Counted from the first letter of the stretch, positions 26,412 through 35,581 are shown. The stretch: 64,000 bases of DNA from Ornithinimicrobium ciconiae (GCF_007197575.1 NZ_CP041616.1:2356001-2420000), one strand, 5' to 3'. The notes: generated by a model from the sequence alone, not told the origin. Numbers and translations are program-made.

Positions 26412-26498
26412 GCCTCGCCGCCGGGACCGTCCTTGGCCGACATCCTGTCGTCGTTAGTCGGCAGCGCCGGGACCGTCCTCGTCCGGGATCCTGTCGTC
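26412..26498. repeat. Direct duplication of the trmI 3' end
   Basis: Segments 26412-26452 and 26457-26498 are near copies (both contain CCGGGACCGTCCT and ATCCTGTCGTC). The right-hand copy encodes the end of trmI; the left-hand copy lies just past the stop codon and would still read DDRM-KDGPG in frame. Confidence 0.75.
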
Positions 26499-27518
26499 AC
26501 GCTCGACCTGGGCCGCCAGGCCTCTGGCGGTGCGCCGCACCCGCTTGTCCGAGATCTGCCGCTCCCCCAGGTCCTCGGCGGTCCACACCTCGTCATTGGG
26601 CGGGGTGTAGTCCTCCCCGTACGCTCCTGGCGCGGGGCGGGTGCGTCGCAGCGGAGCAGTGGTGCCGGGGGCCAGCTTGCGGGTGGTGATCAGGAAGCCG
26701 GTGTGCCCGTGCATACGGTGCTCCGGGCGGACCGAGAGACCCTCCAGGTGCCAGTCACGCACCATCGACTCCCACGCCTGCGGCTCGGTCCACCCGCCCT
26801 TGTCCCGGGCGGTCTCGGCGACCCGCGAGAGCTGGGTCGCGGTCGCGACATAACAAATGAGCACGCCACCGGGGGCGAGCGCCTCGCCGACGGCATCCAG
26901 GCACTCCCACGGGGCCAGCATGTCCAGGACCACCCGGTCGATGCTGCCCGGCTGGACGGTCTGCGGCAGGGCCTCCACCAGGTCTCCGACCGTGACGGTC
27001 CACGCGGGGTGGTCCTCACCGAAGAAGATCCGGGCGTTGGCCCTGGCGATCTCGGCGAAGTCCTCGCGCCGCTCAAAGCTGAACAACTGACCCCCGTCGC
27101 CGACTGCGCGCAGCAGGGACAGGCTCAGCGCCCCGGAGCCGACGCCCGCCTCCACCACACGCGCGCCGGGGAAGATGTCGGCCATCGTCACGATCTGACC
27201 GGCGTCCTTGGGATAGACCACCTGGGCACCGCGCGGCATGGACAGGACATAGTCGGACAGCAGTGGCCGCAGAGCGAGGTACTCCGCGCCTGAGCTGTGC
27301 GTGATGACGGTACCGTCCGGCATACCGATCAGGTCGTCGTGCTTGATGTGGCCCCGGTGGGTGTGGAACTGCTTTCCCGCCTCCAGGGCGATGGTGTGCA
27401 TCCTGCCGCGGGAGTCGGTCAGCTGGACCCGGTCACCCACCCGGAACGGCCCGCGGCGCAGGGTGGCGCCCGTGGAGGCCGGCTGGTCGGGCTGCGGGGC
27501 GTCGTGGGGATCGGTCAC
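26454..27518 (-). CDS. trmI: tRNA (adenine-58-N1)-methyltransferase TrmI
   Basis: The 354-aa SAM-dependent enzyme makes m1A58 in the T loop of tRNA. An N-terminal beta domain (GPFRVGDRVQLTDSRGR, HTHRGHIKHDDLIG) is followed by the Rossmann domain with VVEAGVGSGALSLSLLRAVG as motif I and DRVVLDMLAPWE as the acidic loop. It starts at GTG 27518. No Shine-Dalgarno sequence is present, but TAGACT lies eight bases upstream, so the mRNA may be leaderless. trmI followed by arc is a conserved actinobacterial order. Confidence 0.94.
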   Translation of the reverse strand: MTDPHDAPQPDQPASTGATLRRGPFRVGDRVQLTDSRGRMHTIALEAGKQFHTHRGHIKHDDLIGMPDGTVITHSSGAEYLALRPLLSDYVLSMPRGAQVVYPKDAGQIVTMADIFPGARVVEAGVGSGALSLSLLRAVGDGGQLFSFERREDFAEIARANARIFFGEDHPAWTVTVGDLVEALPQTVQPGSIDRVVLDMLAPWECLDAVGEALAPGGVLICYVATATQLSRVAETARDKGGWTEPQAWESMVRDWHLEGLSVRPEHRMHGHTGFLITTRKLAPGTTAPLRRTRPAPGAYGEDYTPPNDEVWTAEDLGERQISDKRVRRTARGLAAQVERDDRIPDEDGPGAAD

Positions 27519-27599
27519 AGGCGCAGAGTCTAGGTGCCTTCACCGGTGGAGCCTGCCTCGCGGGGTCACGCCCTCCAGCAGGGACCCCGAGGGGTGCCC

Positions 27600-28691
27600 T
27601 CACAGGTCGCTGCCGCGGACCACTCCGTAGACCTGACCGTCGTCGCCCTGCACCGCAATCATCGGCAGGTGGTCCGTCTGCATCGCGACCACCACGTCCG
27701 TCATGTTGTCCTGCGGGGTGCCCACCACCACCCAGCTCGCCGGCAGGTGCTGCAGGACGGCATTGACCGGCGTGGTCGCCCAGGCATCGCGGGGGACGGC
27801 CCGTAGCGCCGCCGGATCCAGCACCCCGACCGGCACCCCGGCCGGGTCGGTCCCTAGGACCAGCTGTCCTGTCGGCGGTGGGAGCTGCGTCAACCAGGCA
27901 GCGGCGTCGATGGTGACCGTGGCGGTGAGATAGTCGCCGATGCGCACCGTCTCCAGCAGTTTGCGTGCCTTGCCCACCTTGATGGCCTCGCTGGCACCGA
28001 ACCACAGGAAGCCGCCCAGCACGACGAGCCACAGCACACTGGTGAAGTTGGGCTCCCGACCGGCCAACCAGGGACGTCCGATCAGCCACCAGGCCAGGAC
28101 GATGACCATGAGGCGTCCGCTCCACCCGGCCACGATCATCCCCGCGCCGCGACTGCCGGTGAGCTTCCACACCGCGGAGTCGACCAGATAGCCACCGTCC
28201 AGCGGCAGGCCGGGCAGCAGGTTGAAGGCGGCGACGAAGACGTTGGCATAGGTGAACCCGGCGGCGAGCAGATAGCCGATGCCCGAGCCGGTCTGCTGCA
28301 GCCACAGATATCCGAGACCAGCCAGCGCTGCGTTGGCCACGGGGCCGGCGATCGCGACCAGGGCGCTGCGTCCTGGCGTGCTGTCCCTGCTGTCGTATGC
28401 CGTGTGCCCGCCCCAGAAGTCCGCCACCAGCCGGTTGACGGCGTAGCCGCAGGCCTGGCCGACCAGGGCGTGGGCCGCCTCGTGCACCAGGACCGAGACC
28501 AGCAGCAGGATCGCGAAGACGCCGGCCACGGCGTAGGCCCAGCCCCCCAGGTCGGGGAGGATGTCGGCCACCACGGGTCCGAAGATCACGATGATGACGA
28601 CCGCCACCAGGAACCAACTGCGCCCGATGTAGACGGGCGCGCCGGCGAGGCTGCCGATCCGCCACCCGGGCGCCTTGGGGGGCTCAGTCAT
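27600..28691 (-). CDS. Site-2 protease family (M50) membrane metalloprotease with C-terminal CBS region
   Basis: The 363-aa protein has the zinc-binding motif His70-Glu-Ala-Ala-His74 in a hydrophobic segment and the second motif NLLPGLPLDGG near residue 165, which supplies the third ligand. Six or so membrane helices are visible. The C-terminal third (PPTGQLVLGTDPAGVPVG, PMIAVQGDDGQVYGVVRGSDL) is a CBS pair. Such intramembrane proteases cut membrane-bound regulators; the substrate is unknown. ATG 28691 is chosen because the product then starts with the usual short polar leader; TACTGT lies six bases before it, consistent with a leaderless mRNA. Confidence 0.93.
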   Translation of the reverse strand: MTEPPKAPGWRIGSLAGAPVYIGRSWFLVAVVIIVIFGPVVADILPDLGGWAYAVAGVFAILLLVSVLVHEAAHALVGQACGYAVNRLVADFWGGHTAYDSRDSTPGRSALVAIAGPVANAALAGLGYLWLQQTGSGIGYLLAAGFTYANVFVAAFNLLPGLPLDGGYLVDSAVWKLTGSRGAGMIVAGWSGRLMVIVLAWWLIGRPWLAGREPNFTSVLWLVVLGGFLWFGASEAIKVGKARKLLETVRIGDYLTATVTIDAAAWLTQLPPPTGQLVLGTDPAGVPVGVLDPAALRAVPRDAWATTPVNAVLQHLPASWVVVGTPQDNMTDVVVAMQTDHLPMIAVQGDDGQVYGVVRGSDL

Positions 28692-28760
28692 GGGCTCACA
28701 GTAGTCGCGGAGTCGGACACCTCTGCTATCTCTGTCAGGGTCCCTGCCTACGCTGCTGCC

Positions 28761-29699
28761 ATGACCCCAGCCCTGTCGCCCAGCCGGGCCTCGGACTTCA
28801 TGCAGTGTCCGCTCCTCTATCGCTTCCGCGTGGTGGACCGCCTGCCTGAGCCCCCGAGCGCCGCTGCCGCACGGGGCACGCTGGTGCACGCAGCCCTTGA
28901 ACGGGTCTTTGACCTGCCGGCGGCCGAGCGCACGGCCGAGGCAACAGTGGCACTGCTGCCCAGCGAGTGGGCGCGTCTGGTCCAGGAGGAGCCCGCTCTG
29001 GCCGGACTGCTCGATGCAGCCGAGGACGCCACCAACGGTGCCCAGCCACCAGAAAACCCAACCGACGCTGCCCAGTCAACAGAGACCCCAACCGCTGCTG
29101 CCCAGCCAACAGCGCAAGAGAAGGCCTGGTTTGCCGAGGCATCACGGTTCGTGCGGACCTGGTTCACCCTCGAGGACCCCACCCGACTGGAGCCGGCCGA
29201 GCGCGAGCTCTATGTGGAGGCCGAGGTGGACGGGCTGGTGCTCCGCGGTTATGTCGACCGTCTCGATGTCGCCCCGGACGGTCGGCTGCGGGTGGTCGAC
29301 TACAAGACCGGACGCTCACCCTCTGAGCTGTGGGAGGGCAAGGCGCTCTTCCAGATGAAGTTCTATGCCCTGGTGCTGTGGCGCACCCGCGGCGTGGTCC
29401 CCACTCTGCTACAGCTGGTCTATCTGCGCGACGGGCAAATCCTGCGCTATGCCCCCGAGGAGCGCGAGCTGCTGGCGACGGAGCGCAAGGTCAAAGCCCT
29501 CTGGAGCGCGATCGAGCACGCGGCGACGACCGGTGACTGGCGCCCCAGCACCAGCCGACTGTGCAACTGGTGCGCCCACAAGCCGCTCTGCCCCGCCTTC
29601 GGCGGAACTCCCCCGCCGTTGCCGGAGGACGCCGGCACTCGTGCGCTGGACCCCTCGTCGACAGCAGCCGCGGCACCGGCGGACGACGCCGCGGAGTAG
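28761..29699 (+). CDS. RecB-family PD-(D/E)XK exonuclease-like protein
   Basis: The 312-aa protein starts LSPSRASDFMQCPLLYRFRVVDRLPE, the RecB/Cas4-like N terminus with the first cluster Cys, then GTLVHAALERVFDLP. The nuclease motif is VDRLDVAPDGRLRVVDYKTGR, with catalytic Asp and Lys, and the C terminus has three cysteines, LCNWCAHKPLCPAF, that with the first form a likely iron-sulfur cluster. Residues about 94-121 are an Ala/Gln/Pro/Thr repeat insertion. It probably processes DNA ends in repair. It is divergent from the M50 protease gene and may use a leaderless start (TACGCT seven bases upstream of ATG). Confidence 0.9.
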   Translation: MTPALSPSRASDFMQCPLLYRFRVVDRLPEPPSAAAARGTLVHAALERVFDLPAAERTAEATVALLPSEWARLVQEEPALAGLLDAAEDATNGAQPPENPTDAAQSTETPTAAAQPTAQEKAWFAEASRFVRTWFTLEDPTRLEPAERELYVEAEVDGLVLRGYVDRLDVAPDGRLRVVDYKTGRSPSELWEGKALFQMKFYALVLWRTRGVVPTLLQLVYLRDGQILRYAPEERELLATERKVKALWSAIEHAATTGDWRPSTSRLCNWCAHKPLCPAFGGTPPPLPEDAGTRALDPSSTAAAAPADDAAE

Positions 29700-29700
29700 G

Positions 29701-29760
29701 CCGATGCTGAGTGGGCCGACGCTGAGTGGGCCGACGCTGAGTGGGCCGACGGGGAGTACC
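29701..29760. repeat. 15-bp tandem repeat, nearly four copies
   Basis: CCGA(T/C)GCTGAGTGGG occurs three times in a row with a degenerate fourth copy. It starts directly after the stop codon of the RecB-like gene and ends before the HAD stop codon, filling the convergent gap. Confidence 0.88.
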
Positions 29761-29763
29761 GGA

Positions 29764-30447
29764 TCAGCGCTGGCTCGCGGCCCCGACCGCCAGTCGCCCG
29801 AGCTCCCGCACGCTCATCCCCGCCAGACTCGGCACCGTCACCATGCCGGGCACCTCCGGGATCGGGACGACGTGCGGCACGCCGATCGTCGGCACCCCCG
29901 CCGCGGTTGCTGACTGCACACCGGTGGGCGAGTCCTCCACCGCGACACAGTCGACAGGATCCACACCCAGCCGGGCTGCGGCGAGCAGGTAGGGGTCCGG
30001 CGCCGGCTTGCCGTGCTCGACCTGGTCGCCTGTCACGACTGCGGCAAAGGTGCCCGCGGGCAGATTCTCGAGCAGAACGTCGGCCAGGGGGGTCCACGAC
30101 ATGGTCACCAGTGCTGACGGGATGCCCAGGGTCACGCACTCCTCCAGGAGCTCGCGCGCGCCGGGGCGCCAGGGAAGGTGGGCCCGCGTCCTGGCCACGA
30201 CACCGGCCAGCAGTGTCTCCACGATCTGCTCCGGCGTCCCGGTCACGGGGGTGCGGGCGAGAATGATCTCGGCGGAGACCAGCAGACTGTTGCCGACGAG
30301 CTCGACGGCGTCCTCCGCGCTCCAGGTGCCCCCAGCACGGGCGACCATGTCGCCCTCTTCAGCCATCCAGTAGGGCTCGGTGTCGATCAGGGTGCCGTCC
30401 ATGTCCCAGAGGACTGCGGCGGGCATCGAGTCAGGCTCACGGGTCAC
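29764..30447 (-). CDS. HAD-superfamily hydrolase, phosphatase/phosphoglucomutase-like
   Basis: The 227-aa protein has the HAD nucleophile motif LWDMDGTLIDTEPYW, motif II ALVTMSW, and motifs III/IV GKPAPDPYLLAAARLGV and VAVEDSPTGVQSA. The cap inserted after motif I is of the helical type seen in beta-phosphoglucomutase and 2-deoxyglucose-6-phosphate phosphatases. It is a cytosolic phosphate-ester enzyme; the substrate is not evident. It is convergent with the RecB-like gene. Confidence 0.92.
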   Translation of the reverse strand: MTREPDSMPAAVLWDMDGTLIDTEPYWMAEEGDMVARAGGTWSAEDAVELVGNSLLVSAEIILARTPVTGTPEQIVETLLAGVVARTRAHLPWRPGARELLEECVTLGIPSALVTMSWTPLADVLLENLPAGTFAAVVTGDQVEHGKPAPDPYLLAAARLGVDPVDCVAVEDSPTGVQSATAAGVPTIGVPHVVPIPEVPGMVTVPSLAGMSVRELGRLAVGAASQR

Positions 30448-30632
30448 CTGCTCGATCCTACGGACGGTCGCCGGCCGGCAGGCGGGTGGTCGCTGGAGGC
30501 AGCGGGTGCTCGTGGGATACCCACCGGGTGTTGTCGCCGGGCACTCCCGCCGCCACGGCTACGACCCCGCGTGCGCAGGAATATGGGCCCGGGCTCGTAG
30601 GCTGGCAGAACCAGGCAGACCGGAGGCTGATC

Positions 30633-31484
30633 ATGATTGATGTGCGACAGGTGGACGACCTCGACGACCCGATCGTCATCGCGGCCTTCGAGGGCTGGAA
30701 CGACGCCGGTGAGAGCGCGACCCACGCAGTGGAGCACCTTGTCCAGGCGTGGGACGCCGAAGTCATCGCCGTGATGGACCCGGAGGACTACTACGACTTC
30801 CAGGTGAACCGACCCCGGGTCAGCATCGTCAGCGGTCAGCGCCAGATGACCTGGCCGACCACCCGCGTGCTGCTGGCCCGCGACACGCCACTGGGCCGCG
30901 ACGTCATCCTCCTGCTCGGGATCGAGCCCTCGATCCGCTGGCGAAGCTATGTCAACGAGATCCTGACGCTGGCCACTGACCACGGCGCCACCCTCCTGGT
31001 AACTCTTGGTGCGCTCTTGGCCGACGTGCCGCACAGCCGTCCGATCCCGGTGTCGGTGACCTCCGAGGACTCCGACCTGCGCGAGATGCACGACGTGGAA
31101 CGAAGCAACTACGAGGGACCCAGTGGCATCGTGGGGGTGCTTATGGATCAGGCTCACCAGCAGGACCTGCCCGGCTTATCAGTCTGGGCTGCGGTGCCGC
31201 ACTATGCCGGCGGGCCTCCTTCTCCCAAGGCCACACTGGCCCTCGTAGGTCGCTTGGAAGAGTTGTTGGGCTGTGTCATCGACGATGGCGACCTGACCGA
31301 GGAGGCACGAGCCTGGGAGCGCGGCGTCGACGAGCTGGCTGCCTCCGATGACGAGGTCAAGGAGTATGTCGAGGCCCTCGAGGAGGCCCAGGACACAGTG
31401 GACCTTCCGGAGGCAAGCGGCGACGCCATCGCTCGGGAGTTCGAGAAGTACCTACGACGTCGCGGTGGACACGAGGCAGGCTAG
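30633..31484 (+). CDS. PAC2 family protein
   Basis: The 283-aa protein carries the PAC2 (proteasome assembly chaperone 2-like) fold: VIAAFEGWNDAGESATHAVEHL, FQVNRPRV, GIEPSIRW and SVWAAVPHYAGGPPSPKATLALV. Actinobacterial PAC2 proteins are common but their role in proteasome assembly is unproven. The ATG at 30633 follows CGGAGG; an upstream in-frame extension is not family-like. An acidic helical tail (EARAWERGVDELAASDDEVKEY) ends the protein. It lies on the plus strand between two minus-strand genes. Confidence 0.9.
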   Translation: MIDVRQVDDLDDPIVIAAFEGWNDAGESATHAVEHLVQAWDAEVIAVMDPEDYYDFQVNRPRVSIVSGQRQMTWPTTRVLLARDTPLGRDVILLLGIEPSIRWRSYVNEILTLATDHGATLLVTLGALLADVPHSRPIPVSVTSEDSDLREMHDVERSNYEGPSGIVGVLMDQAHQQDLPGLSVWAAVPHYAGGPPSPKATLALVGRLEELLGCVIDDGDLTEEARAWERGVDELAASDDEVKEYVEALEEAQDTVDLPEASGDAIAREFEKYLRRRGGHEAG

Positions 31485-31516
31485 CCGACTGTCACCCACT
31501 TGATGCCCGGGTACAG

Positions 31517-34171
31517 CTAGAACGGCGGTGCGTCGTCGTCACCGGCGGCCCAGGGCAGGGTGCCTTCGGGGGCACCGTGACCCTCGTGCTGACGCTCGGC
31601 GTCGGTTGAGTTCTCGATGTCCTCGGGCGGAGGGCCGGCGGTGGTCTCCGCATCGGCGGAGTGGTCGCTCGCGTCGTCCGTCCTGGCGGCCTTGTGCGCT
31701 GCTCTTGCGGCGGTGACCGTGGCGGGGTCGGGCTTCCAGATGCGTCGGCCGTTGGCGTCGCGGTGGGTCAGGGTGATCAGGGGCCAGCCGTGGAAGGTGT
31801 CCTCGTCCCAGTCGTCCCTGGCCAGGAGGTCAGCGCCGGGTGGACGGTAGGACAGGGCCTGGTAGATCGCCCGATCAACCCGGTCGGCCCAGTCGTCAGT
31901 GGCTTCTTGCACCACAGCGTGGCCGCCAAGGCCTGAAGCGGCACCATCTGCGACGCCCTGCGCCGTGTCGGCACACTCGGGCGCGTCGACGTACTGTTTC
32001 GCAGCCGTGAGGAGCTTGGTGTACTGGGTGTAGTCGTGGGCCTTGGTCGTATAGACCCGGCCCAGCAGCGTGGTCCAGGTGACATCCCGGTGGCTGTTCA
32101 TCACCGCGTCCCACAGTTTGCGTGTCTTCAGATCGTGGTGGGGGTTGCTCACCGACTGCCCGTTCGCCTCGGCCGTGTCGCCACCGACCGTGCCGTACTC
32201 CTGAACGTGATCGACCTGGCACAGCCAGGCCGGAACCAGACACCCCGGGGCTCGGCAGAACCCGTCTGAGGCGACGATCTGCGCTCGCTGAGAGGCCGTG
32301 AACCGATATCCCTTGGCCGACTTCTCCATGCACCGACCACTGACTGGGTCGACCAGCAGCCGGTACAGCGTTGAACCTGGGGTCAACATCAGCTCCCACA
32401 GTTCGTCGCTGCCCAGGAACGCCGAGCGCTTCCCGATGATCTCGCCCACCGCCCGTGGGCGGGCGTAGTCGTGGCGGTCGGCATCGGTGACAGCGCCGGC
32501 GTGGGCACCGGGGTCTGGATCAGGGACAGCGCCGGCGTGGGCACCGGGGTCTGGATCAGGGACAGCGCCGGCGTGGGCACCGGGGTCTGGATCAGGGACA
32601 GCGCCGACATCGCGGCCAGCGTCAGGATCGCTGCGTCGGTTGCCAGGCGTATCCGGTGGAGCATTGACCCCGTCGGCATCGGAAGAGTGACCACATCGGG
32701 ACAAGTCGGCGGTGCTGTTCAGGAGGGCAGCGAGTTCGGCCCCGGTCACGTCCTGGCCGAAGAGAGCCTGAAGGGGCAGGACGACCTGCAGGTCCGCGGT
32801 CGGCAGTCCATAGAGCAGCTTCGTCAACTGGTCGGACTGCTCGACGGTGATGGTGTTTGGGTCCTCGCTGATGCCAGTGAAATCCAAGGTGCCATGCAGC
32901 AACAGCGACATCGCCACCGCCGAACGCAGTTGTCGCAGAGTGCGCAGGTCGCCGCCCTGCCGGGCAGCCTTTGCAGCCCGCTCGATCCGATCGGCGACGG
33001 CGGCAGCCTGGGCAGTGCGGGTGCCGATCACAACTTCAGCGGTGCCCTCGGCATCGACATTGATCCTTACGTCAGAGGCGTACTGGGCCGCCCTGCGAGC
33101 CTCTTTGGCCGCGTCTGGGTCCTGGTTCTTGATCTTGTGGACCTCACGCTTCAGCACCCGGTGAAACTCCTTGACCCGCCACGGCCCACCCAGCCACTCC
33201 CCCTGCCTGGTCACGCGCTCGGTCACCGACTCTTCCGGGTCATCACCGAAGAGCCCGTTGGCGATGGCGGAACCGTCCTCATGATCCATCGCCGAGGTGG
33301 CGCGGAAGTAGGCACTGACCAATGGCCAGGACACCTCCCCGCGTGCCAGCCCTTGATGCACAGGTCCGCGCACCGACGCAGGAGCATTGGCCAGCCCGAC
33401 CAGAGTGATCACGTCACCGCTTCCCCAGCCGATCGCGGCCTCGATCTCGTGGCGTGTCACCCGCTTGGCCTCTGCGCGCCACGACTTGCGTGCGGTCTTC
33501 GACAACTCCGTCGGCCCCGACACATCCTTTGCCGCCAGCAACACCTTGCCCATCTCGGCAGTCAGCTGCCGAGTCGCTGCCAACCGCACCCCGTCCATCC
33601 GAGTCGACAGGAGCGTGACTGCCTCCACCGCGGTCAGCATCTGCCGAGCACGTGCCTGCGCCCCCGCCGCCGCACCGACCTGCGTGACGCCCTCCTCGAG
33701 CGTGCTCAAGGACTCCTCAGCACGGGCTCCGGTCTCGACCGCGGCACACGCCAGCGATGCCTTCACCAGGTCATCGATGAGTCCGGCACCCACCCCGACC
33801 TCCACCAGCGCCGCCCGCAACCGCTCCTGGGCGTCGGCAGCAAGGGACGTCTCAGGTGGGGCCGCGGGAGACAAGGTGGGCGAGGGTGCAGCAGGACTGC
33901 TGCCTGCACGGATCGGCCGCCGTGCAGGAGGCCGGCGTCCGAGACGCTTGACGAACTCACCGATCTCGGTGTCTCGCAACACGCCAGGGTCCGTCTGGGG
34001 GCCGCGGTGGACCGGACCCGTGAACTCGACGAAATACCGCTCCTGAGGCGAGAGGCGAACCTCATGAACCCCGGCGCGCCGTAGCCTGGCGGCGGCCCGC
34101 GACACGGGCCCTACGCACTGCCCCGTCTGTGCGGCAAACCACTGCTCCAGCTGCCTCTCCAAGACGTCCAT
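31517..34171 (-). CDS. HNH endonuclease with DUF222 domain (13E12-repeat family)
   Basis: The 884-aa protein has a long DUF222 region (about residues 200-530) and a C-terminal HNH domain, GFCRAPGCLVPAWLCQVDHV then a conserved Asn and HHDLKTRKLWD. This is the REP13E12-type family that occurs in several copies in actinobacterial genomes; its biological role is unsettled. It is longer than usual (typically 400-550 aa): an N-terminal extension and a DPDPGAHAGAV linker from three 36-bp repeats add length. ATG 34171 follows a purine-rich GGGGAGG and avoids an unlikely upstream stretch. It stands alone between PAC2 and pimB and may be a mobile or selfish gene; no inverted ends are visible. Confidence 0.88.
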   Translation of the reverse strand: MDVLERQLEQWFAAQTGQCVGPVSRAAARLRRAGVHEVRLSPQERYFVEFTGPVHRGPQTDPGVLRDTEIGEFVKRLGRRPPARRPIRAGSSPAAPSPTLSPAAPPETSLAADAQERLRAALVEVGVGAGLIDDLVKASLACAAVETGARAEESLSTLEEGVTQVGAAAGAQARARQMLTAVEAVTLLSTRMDGVRLAATRQLTAEMGKVLLAAKDVSGPTELSKTARKSWRAEAKRVTRHEIEAAIGWGSGDVITLVGLANAPASVRGPVHQGLARGEVSWPLVSAYFRATSAMDHEDGSAIANGLFGDDPEESVTERVTRQGEWLGGPWRVKEFHRVLKREVHKIKNQDPDAAKEARRAAQYASDVRINVDAEGTAEVVIGTRTAQAAAVADRIERAAKAARQGGDLRTLRQLRSAVAMSLLLHGTLDFTGISEDPNTITVEQSDQLTKLLYGLPTADLQVVLPLQALFGQDVTGAELAALLNSTADLSRCGHSSDADGVNAPPDTPGNRRSDPDAGRDVGAVPDPDPGAHAGAVPDPDPGAHAGAVPDPDPGAHAGAVTDADRHDYARPRAVGEIIGKRSAFLGSDELWELMLTPGSTLYRLLVDPVSGRCMEKSAKGYRFTASQRAQIVASDGFCRAPGCLVPAWLCQVDHVQEYGTVGGDTAEANGQSVSNPHHDLKTRKLWDAVMNSHRDVTWTTLLGRVYTTKAHDYTQYTKLLTAAKQYVDAPECADTAQGVADGAASGLGGHAVVQEATDDWADRVDRAIYQALSYRPPGADLLARDDWDEDTFHGWPLITLTHRDANGRRIWKPDPATVTAARAAHKAARTDDASDHSADAETTAGPPPEDIENSTDAERQHEGHGAPEGTLPWAAGDDDAPPF
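32489..32596. repeat. Three 36-bp tandem repeats within the HNH gene
   Basis: Exact or nearly exact copies at 32489-32524, 32525-32560 and 32561-32596 encode a repeated 12-residue DPDPGAHAGAV(P) linker. Being a multiple of three, copy changes would keep the frame. A partial fourth copy follows. Confidence 0.92.
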
Positions 34172-34318
34172 ACCCCTCACCTCCCCTTCAAGACTCGCGA
34201 CCCTCCCAGGGTCCGCCTTCCGGTTCCTGCCATCTACCAGCAGTTTAGAACACACGTCTGACAGTGGGTTGACCTGCGGAAACTGCAGGGCGCAGTGGCT
34301 GCGGCACCACAGCAGATC

Positions 34319-34446
34319 AGCCCCGTCGGTCGACACCGATCAGGGTCAGGGTGGCGAGCAAGCCCTGTCGGTCAGGCAACTATCGGGGTCAGGGTGGCGA
34401 TCAAGCCCCGTCGGTCAGGGCGATGATCAGGGTCAGGTGCGTGGTC
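34319..34446. repeat. Three degenerate 42-43-bp tandem repeats running into the pimB stop
   Basis: Units begin AGCCC(C/T)GTCGGTC and contain ATC(A/G)GGGTCAGG; they start at 34319, 34361 and 34404. A truncated fourth begins at 34447 inside pimB, and the pimB stop codon lies in the last unit. The rest of the 34172-34444 gap between the HNH gene and pimB shows no ORF or clear promoter. Confidence 0.8.
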
Positions 34447-35578
34447 AGGCCCCGTCAATCAGCGACCGCAGGCGCGCGCCCAGGGTGTCCCAGCCCCAGT
34501 GCTCCTGGGCCCACTGACGGCCCGCTGCGCCCATCTGCTGGGCCCGCTCGGGGTCACCGAGGATCGAGACGACGGCCGCGCCGAGTCCGTCGACGTCGCG
34601 ACCGTCAACCACCAGCCCAGTCTGTCCGTCCAGCACGGTCTCGGGTGCCCCGCCGGAGGTGCCGGCGATGACCGGCACGCCGGCGGCCGCGGCCTCGAGA
34701 TAGACCACGCCCAGGCCCTCGACGTCGAGCCCCTTGCCCCGGGTCCGGCAGGGCATCGCGAACAGGTCGGGCATCGCGTAGTGCGCCGCGATCTCATCCG
34801 AGGGCACCCGACCGGTGAAGAGCACGTCGTCACCGACCCCGTGCTCTGCCACCAGCTTGCGCAGGGTCTTCTCATAGCTGCCCTCCCCCGCGATCACCAG
34901 CACCGCGCCAGGCACCTCGTGCCGGATCTGGGGCATGGCCCGGATCAGCATGTCGGCCCCCTTGCGAGCCACCAGGCGCGACAGGCACAGGATGACCGGA
35001 CGCTCCCCCAGCCCGTAGCGCTCCCGCAACCGCGCCCGCGCGCCAGGATCCGGGCGGAAGGCGTCCGCGTCCACGCCAGAGGGGAGGTTGGCCAACTGGC
35101 CAGCACCCGCGAAGGCCTTGGCCAGGCGCCGCCGGGTGTACTGGCTCACATAGGTCATCACGTCGGTGTTGTTGCCGATGCGACGCAGCGCCTGCCGCGC
35201 CCCGGGTGTCATCCACCACCCCACCTCGTGGCCGTGGGTGGAGGAGATGATCCGTCGGGCACCCGCCCGGCGCAGCGCCGGGGCCATCAGTGCCAGGGGT
35301 GCTGCAGCGCCAAACCACACCGTCTCGATCTGGTGGCTGCGCACGATCTCTGCTGCCCGTCGCACCACGTCCGGGGTGGGGACCATCACCGTGTGCGAGG
35401 ACCGCAGGACCTCATAGGGCTGTGCGGCATCAAAACTGGCCATGTCGGCCTTGTGATAGCTGGAGGTGAAGACCGTCAGATCCTGCGGAGGCAGCGTCGC
35501 GGCAAAGTTGTGCAGATAACTCTGGATTCCCCCGTGTCGCGGGGGAAAGTCGTTGGTGACCAGCAGGGTGGGGCGCAC
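34445..35578 (-). CDS. pimB: PimB-type phosphatidylinositol monomannoside mannosyltransferase
   Basis: The 377-aa GT4 glycosyltransferase starts TLLVTNDFPPRHGGIQSYLHNF and has the GT-B donor site LVARKGADMLI, AGEGSYEKTLRKLV and the E-x7-E motif region CRTRGKGLDVEGLGVVYLEAAAAG. These match PimB of the mycobacterial/corynebacterial phosphatidylinositol mannoside pathway, which transfers mannose from GDP-mannose to PIM1 at the cytosolic membrane face. It starts at GTG 35578, three bp after mshC. Related GT4 enzymes are alternatives, but the CRTR/GLDVEGLG signature favours PimB. Confidence 0.88.
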   Translation of the reverse strand: MRPTLLVTNDFPPRHGGIQSYLHNFAATLPPQDLTVFTSSYHKADMASFDAAQPYEVLRSSHTVMVPTPDVVRRAAEIVRSHQIETVWFGAAAPLALMAPALRRAGARRIISSTHGHEVGWWMTPGARQALRRIGNNTDVMTYVSQYTRRRLAKAFAGAGQLANLPSGVDADAFRPDPGARARLRERYGLGERPVILCLSRLVARKGADMLIRAMPQIRHEVPGAVLVIAGEGSYEKTLRKLVAEHGVGDDVLFTGRVPSDEIAAHYAMPDLFAMPCRTRGKGLDVEGLGVVYLEAAAAGVPVIAGTSGGAPETVLDGQTGLVVDGRDVDGLGAAVVSILGDPERAQQMGAAGRQWAQEHWGWDTLGARLRSLIDGA

Positions 35579-35581
35579 GGG

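Noticed and set aside
32489..32596. CRISPR-like 36-bp repeats
   Set aside because: There are no spacers and the units are inside a coding frame, giving a peptide repeat.
32471..34084. Long plus-strand open frame of 537 codons
   Set aside because: It is the shadow of the HNH/DUF222 gene; composition is Arg/His/Gln-rich and not protein-like.
31517..34171. HNH gene as part of an insertion sequence or group II intron
   Set aside because: No terminal inverted repeats, target duplication, transposase or reverse transcriptase are visible.
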